A stretch of DNA of 32,451 nt from Deltaproteobacteria bacterium (lineage in GTDB: Bacteria > Desulfobacterota > DSM-4660 > Desulfatiglandales > HGW-15): contig JAFDJA010000008.1 of NCBI GenBank assembly GCA_019307745.1, positions 1 to 32,451 on the forward strand, read 5' to 3'. Numbering within the stretch: position 1 is the first letter of the stretch; every line of letters begins with the position of its first letter. The notes under the pieces are model-generated. The model searched no databases. It was not told the origin of the DNA and was given only the letters and a program-made list of their open reading frames with translations. Position numbers and translations under genes: made by a program. Below, piece after piece: positions 15,018-21,554 of this stretch.

Positions 15018-15881
15018 TCATGGCAGGATTTTTTTTAGATTATTTACTCCCCTGAAAAAGAGGTCAATTAGAAACATTCCTAATTTTTTTAGAAAATCGT
15101 CACCCTTTTTTTCCATTCCAGATATAAAAACTGAAATTATCGTTGTGTTGTCATGGGCACCACGATCTAGTACAGTATCCACAAGTTTGCGACAGAGATT
15201 TTCGGGATTGTCAATGTTTTCAGCAACTTGCAACAGCTCATTGTTTGGTACCAGATCAGTCAGACCATCTGAACATAATATCAAGCGGTCATTTTCTTCC
15301 GGTACTATTTCAAAAATATCCGGGACTACATCTCCAGAGGAGCCAAGGTTTCGAGTCAGTACGTGCCTTAAAGGAGATACTGCTGCTTCCTCCTCAGTCA
15401 TCATCCCCATTGCTATCTGTTCTGCAACGATTGAATGGTCATTGGAGAGTGCTTCAATCTCGCCGTTTCGGATAAGATAGAGGCGACTATCGCCTACATT
15501 TGCCGTAATTAACCTGGAGGATGAGACAAGCAGCATGACAACAGTAGTCCCCATCCCATGATATTCCTCCTGCTCAACTGCCATCTCATGGACGATCTTG
15601 TTGGCAAGTCTGATGCTCCCCAGTAGGTAGTTTCCTTTCAAGGACAGGGAGCTGTCAGGTTCACCGTATATCTCATTTTCGGTCGCCTGTTCTTCTACCC
15701 ATTTTTTAAAGGTCTTGTTGATTATCTCCACTGCAACTCGGCTGGCAACCTCTCCAGCCAGGTGGCCGCCCATGCCATCAGCTACAATATACAATCCAAG
15801 AGAGTCATCAGTGGAAAAAGAATCCTCATTTCCTTCGCGCTTAAGGCCTACGTCAGTTATCCCTGAAAATTGTATTTTCAA
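15018..15881 (-). CDS. PP2C-type serine/threonine protein phosphatase
   Basis: A 287-aa metal-dependent phosphatase (PPM/PP2C, Stp-like) that reverses Ser/Thr kinase action. The ORF track starts at a TTG (15896), but GGAG sits 5 nt before another TTG at 15881, giving the family-typical start MKIQFSGITDVGLKREGNED. Motifs are 'REGNEDSF', 'YIVADGMGGHLAGEVAS' (metal aspartate and DGMGG), 'TANVGDSRLYLIR', 'LILCSDGLTDLV' and 'AHDNTTIISV'. All metal ligands are present, so it should be active. The tail (FFRGVNNLKKILP) is short and basic-amphipathic. It lies between the FHA gene (69-bp gap) and the kinase gene (151-bp gap). A TTG start implies modest translation. Confidence 0.93.
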   Translation of the reverse strand: MKIQFSGITDVGLKREGNEDSFSTDDSLGLYIVADGMGGHLAGEVASRVAVEIINKTFKKWVEEQATENEIYGEPDSSLSLKGNYLLGSIRLANKIVHEMAVEQEEYHGMGTTVVMLLVSSSRLITANVGDSRLYLIRNGEIEALSNDHSIVAEQIAMGMMTEEEAAVSPLRHVLTRNLGSSGDVVPDIFEIVPEENDRLILCSDGLTDLVPNNELLQVAENIDNPENLCRKLVDTVLDRGAHDNTTIISVFISGMEKKGDDFLKKLGMFLIDLFFRGVNNLKKILP

Positions 15882-15976
15882 AACAACTCCGATCAATAGG
15901 TTGACTGTTTATCCCCTGAATCATGCATAAACAATATCGAAGGGTATTTTTAAAGCAATATTTTTAGGCGGTATCA

Positions 15977-16013
15977 ATTTCACCGAATCTACTCGTTACC
16001 AAGCGTTGGCTGT
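15977..16013. repeat. Dispersed repeat, copy A (downstream of the kinase gene)
   Basis: ATTTCACCGAATCTACT followed by CGTTACCAAGCGTTGGCTGTA. It matches copy B at 18879-18917 with 17 exact bases, then CGT, CAAGCGTT and GTA conserved, in the same orientation. Confidence 0.7.
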
Positions 16014-16032
16014 AGACAAAGATTGATTTTTA

Positions 16033-18555
16033 TTACTCTGTTTTTTGTTTCATTAATTGATCTATTTTTGAGCCAAGAAGTTTAATCACTTTTGCCATAT
16101 CATTCGCGCCAGTGAATCTATTCTCCGGGTTTTTAGCCATTGCCTTGTCTATAATCTGTTCACATACTTTTGGAATTTTAGGATTGTACTTTCTGGGCGA
16201 CGGGTGCTTGACCTGAGTGATTTTGTACAGCAATCCACTGAGGTTGGAGCCTTGGAAAGGCAGCTCTCCTGTAATGATTTGAAAAAAGAGTACTCCAAGT
16301 GAAAATATATCTGACTTAAAACTGACTTTTTGCCCCATAATCTGTTCAGGAGACATGTAATTCGGGGTTCCCAGAATAACGCCGGTTTTTGTACGGGAAG
16401 AGGAGACGGCCTTGGCAATCCCAAAATCCATCACCTTAATACTCCCATCATTGAGCAACATTATATTGGCAGGCTTAATGTCCCTATGGATAACATTCTG
16501 TTTGTGGGCAAAATACAGGGCCTCAGCAATCTTTGATATAAGATTCAGGGCTTGCCTAAAGGGGAGAAGGTTTTCTTTGACGATGAATTTTTCCAGGCTG
16601 GTTCCTTCAAGAAATTCCATGGCCATATAGGTCAGGTCATTGTCATCACCAACATCATGGATAGTGATAATGGACGGGTGGGACAATCGACCTGCAATTT
16701 CAGCCTCTCTGAAGAATCTATCTTTGATGCTTTGGAGGATATCTTCATCAAAGTCATCAGCAAAGCGTATGGTCTTAATAGCCACGAGGCGGTTGATTTG
16801 AGGGTCCTGCGCTTTATAAACCAGACCCATGGAGCCTTTGCCAAGTTCACTCAGGATCTTGTAGCGCCCCACATTGGTCCCGGGTCTGATTCCACCGTCA
16901 GAAAATATGGTCAGATCAACATCTTCATCACCACTCTCAGCCGAAGATATATCTTGCTGAAGGGCGTGTATGCGTTTATGGAGGTCTCGGAATTCTCCAT
17001 CCTGATTTATAAATTCATAGGCCATAAGGGCCTTTTTTATCATCCTCTTTTTTTCAAAATCAAGTCCCAGGTGATATATGATCTCCTTTATTTCCTTGTT
17101 TAGTGGCATATTAAGGGATTTATTAAGGAGCAGATCAAGAAGTTCCTGGTTCTGGGAATTCAGTGTAAGCAGTCTGGTTATTTCACTTTGGTTTCTATCA
17201 GCATTGGCTTCTGTGAAAAGCATCCTGGCTGAAATTCCCATGTAAATTACCGCTATACATAATGCAATGGAGACAGGCTGAAACCATATGCCAAGCATTA
17301 AAAACAAACTTGTTCCCAACGTAAAAACAAATACAATAAGGCCTGCAGACCAGAGCAGCCTGGACAATTGTCCCCTTAGGGGAAGGGATAGCGCTGCATA
17401 TGCTCCGAGTAACAGGAGGAGGATCAATTCAATATAGCGCATGTTTGAAGGTCTGGAAATAGGACTGATATTAATCATGCTGTTTATAATATTTGCTGTC
17501 AGCTCAATCTCAGACATCTCTTTCGAGCAAGGTGTGTCAAACTGTTCACTTTTAAGGTGGCTGAAACCAATAAGGATGATTCTTCCCTCTACAACAGGCG
17601 GCATCTGTTGGGAATGCAGGGCGTCAGAAAAAGAGAGACGTGAAAAATTTTTACTATTAGAGAAATTTATCAGAATTTGTCCTTCTGAGAGGGGGATAGC
17701 CCTGTTGTTTATCTGTATGCTGTTTTCTTCAAAATTGGTTAGTTTGGGCTCTTGACCAAAGAATGCCATGGTGAGTCTCAATGGGAGGGATGGTATAAAA
17801 GCAGAGTTCTGGTAGTTAATAAATAGCGGGTGAGATCTCCCTGAAAAACCGTTGTTAATGGTCAGAGTTCCATGTCCAATGCCTGCTGAATGAGGTATAA
17901 GGTCTTTGTAAGGAAGAATCAAATAATTTTTAGATAATTTTTCCTGTGTTTCATATGAGATTTTAACTGGTTGGAGAAAATTTTCTGAGATGGAAGAGGT
18001 GTCTAGGGTGATCTCAGAATCATATTGGTCCCTCTGTAAGGCTGATAACTGCAAAATGACATTCCTTTCATTCTCCATGCTCTGGATCAGGGGGATATCA
18101 CCATGCAGCCTGTTTTCTATAAGGTCCAGATTTTCAATAATCCATTGCTCCAGAGGAGTATTCTTATTTTCCTGAGGTCGTGCCAAATACTGCTCCCTGA
18201 TTGAGCGTATTTCAGCCAGTCCCTCAGCACGGACCTGATTCCGGCCCTGATCTGGAAGTGGTATGTCCAAACCTATCAGTATTGCTCCATTTTTGTTCAG
18301 CTTAGCAATCATTTCTGCTATCAGGTGTCTGGGCCAAGGCCAAGGGCCCAGCTCTGCAATGCTTTTATCATCAATTTCAATAAGAGTAATGTTGTCTATT
18401 TCCTGAGGTTTATCCTGAGTGAGACTCATTTCAATGTCATAGAAATACTTTTCTATTGTCTCAAGGGGCGGGAATCCTGAGTATGTGTAATACGCAAATA
18501 TCACAAGGATAATGATTCCTATTGATGTATCTAATAATTTGATCTTGTTTGTCAT
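16033..18555 (-). CDS. CHASE2-domain transmembrane serine/threonine protein kinase
   Basis: An 840-aa membrane kinase. A signal-anchor helix (about 10-27) is followed by an extracytoplasmic CHASE2 sensor (about 28-370, with 'ITLIEIDDKSIAELGPWPW' and 'IGLDIPLPDQG'). Three membrane helices follow (about 373-392, 400-421, 424-445), then a linker, partly helical (to about 560), and a Hanks-type kinase (about 564-830). Kinase motifs are all present: 'LGKGSMG' (571-577), catalytic Lys in 'VAIKTI' (K594), 'HRDIKPAN' (690-697), 'DFG' (710-712) and 'GTPNYMSPEQ' (729-738). The RD-type loop suggests activation-loop phosphorylation. It is the first gene of a minus-strand set with PP2C phosphatase and FHA protein, a complete sense-write-erase-read module. 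The ligand is unknown. A direct repeat flanks the gene on both sides. Confidence 0.95.
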   Translation of the reverse strand: MTNKIKLLDTSIGIIILVIFAYYTYSGFPPLETIEKYFYDIEMSLTQDKPQEIDNITLIEIDDKSIAELGPWPWPRHLIAEMIAKLNKNGAILIGLDIPLPDQGRNQVRAEGLAEIRSIREQYLARPQENKNTPLEQWIIENLDLIENRLHGDIPLIQSMENERNVILQLSALQRDQYDSEITLDTSSISENFLQPVKISYETQEKLSKNYLILPYKDLIPHSAGIGHGTLTINNGFSGRSHPLFINYQNSAFIPSLPLRLTMAFFGQEPKLTNFEENSIQINNRAIPLSEGQILINFSNSKNFSRLSFSDALHSQQMPPVVEGRIILIGFSHLKSEQFDTPCSKEMSEIELTANIINSMINISPISRPSNMRYIELILLLLLGAYAALSLPLRGQLSRLLWSAGLIVFVFTLGTSLFLMLGIWFQPVSIALCIAVIYMGISARMLFTEANADRNQSEITRLLTLNSQNQELLDLLLNKSLNMPLNKEIKEIIYHLGLDFEKKRMIKKALMAYEFINQDGEFRDLHKRIHALQQDISSAESGDEDVDLTIFSDGGIRPGTNVGRYKILSELGKGSMGLVYKAQDPQINRLVAIKTIRFADDFDEDILQSIKDRFFREAEIAGRLSHPSIITIHDVGDDNDLTYMAMEFLEGTSLEKFIVKENLLPFRQALNLISKIAEALYFAHKQNVIHRDIKPANIMLLNDGSIKVMDFGIAKAVSSSRTKTGVILGTPNYMSPEQIMGQKVSFKSDIFSLGVLFFQIITGELPFQGSNLSGLLYKITQVKHPSPRKYNPKIPKVCEQIIDKAMAKNPENRFTGANDMAKVIKLLGSKIDQLMKQKTE

Positions 18556-18878
18556 CAGTAGAATATAGACTATTAGAATTTTGGATAGGATTCAGAATTA
18601 TAAAAATAAAAAAATGTAACAGAACAATATATTGATGTCAAAGAAAAAACAGTAACTTATGGCGTCGATATCGCTGAGGGGGCTACTGTTAAAAAAGTTT
18701 GGCAACACTGTTGACAACATGTGACTTAAATTTTGCATAAACAATTTTGGAGGCTATCATAAAAAACTCATATAATTAAATGGCTATACGGCAATTTAAT
18801 TAGGTATAGCATGTACTTTATTGGGTATTACAAAATAAGATCAAACTTTTCGAAATGGTTTACCTTTCGAGAGCATTG

Positions 18879-18917
18879 ATTTCACCGAATCTACTGCGTG
18901 ATCAAGCGTTCGCAGTA
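18879..18917. repeat. Dispersed repeat, copy B (upstream of the kinase gene)
   Basis: ATTTCACCGAATCTACT followed by GCGTGATCAAGCGTTCGCAGTA, the second copy of the element at 15977-16013 in direct orientation, about 2.9 kb away. The kinase gene lies exactly between the two. Confidence 0.7.
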
Positions 18918-19049
18918 TATAAGTACAGCTTCACGTTTGATATCTTGTATCTTCTTTCACGAGCTTCGCTGTGTCCAGAGGCCCACTACTTCGTCGCGGG
19001 TTCCCAGGTTCAGTAAGCTTGATGCTTGCAATATTCAGGTATGAACTTT

Positions 19050-19226
19050 TCAGGGGAGGAATCTCATAGCAGGATTTACTGATTTTCTGAAGTTGAAGGG
19101 GCCATTATTTCCGGCCTGTTTTTTGTCATGGAAATAAGCAATACTCTGGGCAAAGTCCTTATAATGAGTAATTTGGTCTTGTTTGTGAGGATTATGCTTC
19201 AGGAGTATAAAAAAATAATTCCGCAT
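19050..19226 (-). CDS. Doubtful 58-aa reading frame
   Basis: ATG at 19226 to TGA at 19050 on the minus strand, just below the ORF-track size limit. The translation (MRNYFFILLKHNPHKQDQIT..., ending NPAMRFLP) has a plausible protein composition. It is preceded by AGGTGAGATGAAAAA, but the AGGTGA lies about 9 nt from the ATG. An overlapping short frame begins at the ATG inside that string. No family is recognised. It may be a small gene, a remnant or chance. Confidence 0.25.
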   Translation of the reverse strand: MRNYFFILLKHNPHKQDQITHYKDFAQSIAYFHDKKQAGNNGPFNFRKSVNPAMRFLP

Positions 19227-19357
19227 TTTTTCATCTCACCTGCAAACCCTATTCAGCTGGCTATTAGTAAAAAATTATCAGAAGAGAATTGTTATTCTCG
19301 GGAGTTTTGGTTCAATCAGATCTGTCAAATCCAGCCCATATCTAAACATTAAAACTG

Positions 19358-19555
19358 CTAAGCCGTTTTTGAAAGAGTTCCGCTGTAATGGTCTTTCAGC
19401 CCGGCATCGCAGCAGAAATTATCCACTTCTTCTTCACATTCCCTGCATTTGTCCATTATCCCCGTTTTTCCCATCTCTTTTGGAAAAACAGATACTGCCT
19501 GCTTGAAATTTTTAATAAGGCCTGAGGCATTTCTATGCCAGGTATTTGGATAGGG
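19358..19555 (-). pseudogene. Coding remnant with a Cys-rich end, 65 codons
   Basis: A minus-strand frame from a TAA at 19556-19558 to a TAG at 19358-19360 has no good start at its beginning, so the ORF track omits it. It reads very protein-like: 'NTWHRNASGLIKNFKQAVSV', then 'IMDKCRECEEEVDNFCCDAG'. The four cysteines, in CxxC and CC arrangement, hint at a metal site. Internal ATGs (before GKTGIM or DKCREC) could allow a 30-40-aa product. Most likely it is the 3' end of a gene lost by rearrangement. The family is not recognised. Confidence 0.4.
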
Positions 19556-19723
19556 TTACTGTTGACAGTATTGTAGCATTTTGGATACGTAATATATCAT
19601 AATTATGTCATTATTAGGATTTTATTTGTATAGGATACAATTCCCATATTTTTTAATGAGAATAAAATGTTTTAAAAAAGTGCTCAACTAACTGCATTTA
19701 TGGGAAAATTTTAGTTTTTTTTC

Positions 19724-19751
19724 TTGACATTCAATTCGTTTTTGGAATAAA
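19724..19751 (+). promoter_or_regulatory. Sigma70-like promoter of the dcw cluster
   Basis: A perfect -35 box TTGACA at 19724-19729 is followed after 16 bp by AATAAA (19746-19751), a fair -10 box. The -10 overlaps the first MraZ box, so MraZ bound here would block RNA polymerase. Confidence 0.65.
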
Positions 19752-19784
19752 GTGACAAAAAGTGAAATAAAGTGGTATAAAGTG
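19749..19784 (+). promoter_or_regulatory. MraZ operator: four AAAGTG boxes at 10-bp spacing
   Basis: AAAGTG occurs at 19749, 19759, 19769 and 19779, each followed by a 4-bp spacer (ACAA, AAAT, GTAT, TCAA), one box per helical turn. MraZ is known to bind tandem direct repeats with this period just before its own gene, TGGG-type in Enterobacteria and AAAGTG[T/G] in Mycoplasma. The array lies between the -10 box and the mraZ start codon, ideal for autoregulation. Confidence 0.88.
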
Positions 19785-19800
19785 TCAAAGGATTTTATCT

Positions 19801-20238
19801 ATGTTTAGGGGACGTTCAAAACATACTCTTGATGAAAAGGGAAGATTAGCCATCCCTGCCCGTTTCAAGGAGACCTTGAAATTAAAGGAAGAGTCATGCC
19901 TTGTGGTGACCAATTACCTGAAGTGTCTCTGGGCATTTTCTAAAGAGGAATGGACTATTATAGAAGAGAAGGCCGCGAGCCTGTCCCTGATGAACAATGC
20001 AGTAAATACTTACCGCCGTTATTTTATATCAGGTGCTCAGGAGTGTCCAGTAAAACAGGGGCGTATCCTGATACCGCCTGACCTAAGAGAGATTGCAGGA
20101 TTGAAAAAGGAAGTAGTCCTTGTGGGAGAGTTAAAGCTTTTTGAAATATGGGATCAAGAGAGGTGGGAGGGGGAGTTCCAAAAGGCCATGGAGAATTTTC
20201 CCGAAGCCAGCCAGTCTCTCTCCGAATTAGGCATTTAG
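19801..20238 (+). CDS. mraZ: Transcriptional regulator MraZ
   Basis: First gene of the dcw cluster. The protein has 145 aa, the usual length, with two SpoVT-AbrB-type half-domains: 'GRSKHTLDEKGRLAIPARFK' (about 4-23) and 'CPVKQGRILIPPDLRE' (about 81-96). Each carries the conserved D/x-x-x-G-R-x-x-I-P core. MraZ forms a ring-shaped oligomer that binds the tandem boxes upstream and represses, or in Mollicutes activates, its own operon. The AAAGGA ribosome site lies 8 nt before the ATG. The next gene begins 10 bp after its stop. Confidence 0.97.
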   Translation: MFRGRSKHTLDEKGRLAIPARFKETLKLKEESCLVVTNYLKCLWAFSKEEWTIIEEKAASLSLMNNAVNTYRRYFISGAQECPVKQGRILIPPDLREIAGLKKEVVLVGELKLFEIWDQERWEGEFQKAMENFPEASQSLSELGI

Positions 20239-20248
20239 GTCGATAACC

Positions 20249-21187
20249 TTGGAATACCCCCATAATCCAGTCATGGTTAATGAAGTGCTTGAACACCTCA
20301 TTACTCTGCCTGAAGGGATCTATGTTGATGGCACGGTGGGAAGCGGAGGTCATAGCGAAGCAATATCTAAGAAGCTGTCTCATAAAGGGTGTTTAGTATG
20401 TCTGGATAGGGATTCTGAGGCTATAAGGCTTTCAAAGGACAGGTTGAGTTCCTTATGGGAGGATATAAGCTTTGTCAACAGGAGTTACGCCGAGATGGAT
20501 GAGTGTCTCAGTGATCTGGAAATAGATAGTGTTAACGGGATTCTTCTGGATCTTGGGATGTCATCTTATCAGTTGGATCATTCAGGCAGAGGATTCAGTT
20601 TTACCAGGGATGAACCTCTGGACATGAGGATGGACCCTGCCGGAGAAATTACTGCTCAATACCTCATAAACAATCTTTCAGTCAAGGAGATTGAAAGAGT
20701 GCTAAGGGAGTATGGAGAAGAACCGAAGGCCAGGCTGATTTCAAGGATAATAGATACTGAGCGAAAGAAAAAAAAGATTAATACCTCTGGTCACCTGGCA
20801 GATCTTATTCGATCCAGAGTCCATGTCCCCAAACGTTATGCTTTAGCCAAAGATCCGGCCACCAGGACATTTCAGGCATTAAGGATAGCTGTCAATAATG
20901 AGCTGGAGAATCTTAAGACATTTTTAGGAAAGGCGCCATCCCTCGTGGCCAAAGGGGGAAGGATTGTCATTTTATCCTATCATTCTTTGGAAGACAGGAT
21001 TGTCAAAAAAACCATGGCTGGCTGGGAAAGGGGGTGTACATGCCCCCCGGATCTGCCTAAGTGTGGCTGTGGGAACAAACCGCTTTTCAGGCGTGTCTTT
21101 AAAAAGGGTATTAAGCCGGGCAAGCGGGAGATTGATGATAACCCCAGGGCGCGTAGCGCTATTTTAAGAGCTGCGGAAAGGATTTAG
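20249..21187 (+). CDS. rsmH: 16S rRNA (cytosine(1402)-N(4))-methyltransferase RsmH (MraW)
   Basis: A 312-aa SAM-dependent methyltransferase that N4-methylates C1402 of 16S rRNA. It begins with TTG at 20249: the conserved N-terminal 'PHNPVMVNEVLEHL' would be lost if the next ATG (20273) were used. Motifs include the SAM loop 'YVDGTVGSGGHSEAI', 'GILLDLGMSSYQLD', 'GFSFTRDEPLDMRMDP', 'RTFQALRIAVNNEL' and 'ILSYHSLEDRIVK'. A Cys-rich stretch (CTCPPDLPKCGCG) near the C-terminus is normal for the family. It is separated by 10 bp from mraZ and 1 bp from ftsL. Confidence 0.97.
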   Translation: MEYPHNPVMVNEVLEHLITLPEGIYVDGTVGSGGHSEAISKKLSHKGCLVCLDRDSEAIRLSKDRLSSLWEDISFVNRSYAEMDECLSDLEIDSVNGILLDLGMSSYQLDHSGRGFSFTRDEPLDMRMDPAGEITAQYLINNLSVKEIERVLREYGEEPKARLISRIIDTERKKKKINTSGHLADLIRSRVHVPKRYALAKDPATRTFQALRIAVNNELENLKTFLGKAPSLVAKGGRIVILSYHSLEDRIVKKTMAGWERGCTCPPDLPKCGCGNKPLFRRVFKKGIKPGKREIDDNPRARSAILRAAERI

Positions 21188-21188
21188 A

Positions 21189-21554
21189 ATGGTAAGACCC
21201 AGAAGATCATCAGATGCTGAAAAAGACAGGAATGTCCGAACAGGGATTAAGATAACCAATTCATGGAGAAATAAAAACAGATTTTATTTCACCTGCCGCC
21301 AGATTTTTCTAATCACTGTAATGCTTATTGCTTTTATGGGAAGCGGAATCAGTTATGTATGGTCAAATTTCGAGGGCACGAGGATAGGATATAATCTAAG
21401 CCGTCTACAGCAAAAAGAACTGAGGCTCAAGGAGTTGAACCGGAAACTAACGATTGAACTGGCAACGCTGAAGTCTCCTCAGAGCCTGGAAAAAGCAGCC
21501 CGTGAGCTGGGGCTCAAGGAAGCCTTACCAGAGCAGATTGTTATTTTGCCATGA
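21189..21554 (+). CDS. ftsL: Cell division protein FtsL
   Basis: A 121-aa bitopic membrane protein. A basic cytoplasmic N-terminus (about 1-38) is followed by one membrane helix (about 39-58, 'IFLITVMLIAFMGSGISYVW') and a periplasmic coiled coil (about 68-105, 'LSRLQQKELRLKELNRKLTI') ending in 'AARELGLKEA', the end motif of FtsL/DivIC proteins. Identification rests on this layout and its position between rsmH and ftsI, since FtsL sequences are poorly conserved. It would form a complex with FtsB and FtsQ to activate FtsWI. Its stop overlaps the ftsI start (ATGA), so the two are translationally coupled. Confidence 0.9.
   Translation: MVRPRRSSDAEKDRNVRTGIKITNSWRNKNRFYFTCRQIFLITVMLIAFMGSGISYVWSNFEGTRIGYNLSRLQQKELRLKELNRKLTIELATLKSPQSLEKAARELGLKEALPEQIVILP

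Larger units (their letters stand above)
18556..19723. other. 1.17-kb gene-poor region between the kinase and the dcw cluster
   Basis: No standard gene is accepted here. It contains repeat copy B (18879-18917), a palindrome TGTTGACAACA at about 18709-18719, a 58-codon minus-strand frame (19050-19226), a coding-like minus-strand remnant (19358-19555) and a TACTGT/ACAGTA inverted pair at about 19557-19570. The last 150 bp are AT-rich and lead into the mraZ promoter. The ORF-track entry at 19128-19352 (plus) has no ribosome site and overlaps the better minus-strand frame. The kinase promoter probably lies in 18560-18700 but is not recognisable. Confidence 0.5.

Noticed and set aside
18705-18722. 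Palindrome TGTTGACAACA in the kinase upstream gap
   Set aside because: An 11-bp palindrome is expected by chance in a kilobase of AT-rich DNA; no second copy with the same sequence was seen near a promoter.
19075-19130. Short minus-strand peptide MTKNRPEIMAPSTS resembling the start of U32 peptidases
   Set aside because: Only about eight residues match and the frame stops at once; too short to support a gene remnant, and another frame at the same place reads better.
19128-19352. 74-aa plus-strand ORF
   Set aside because: No ribosome site, implausible composition, and it overlaps a better minus-strand frame.
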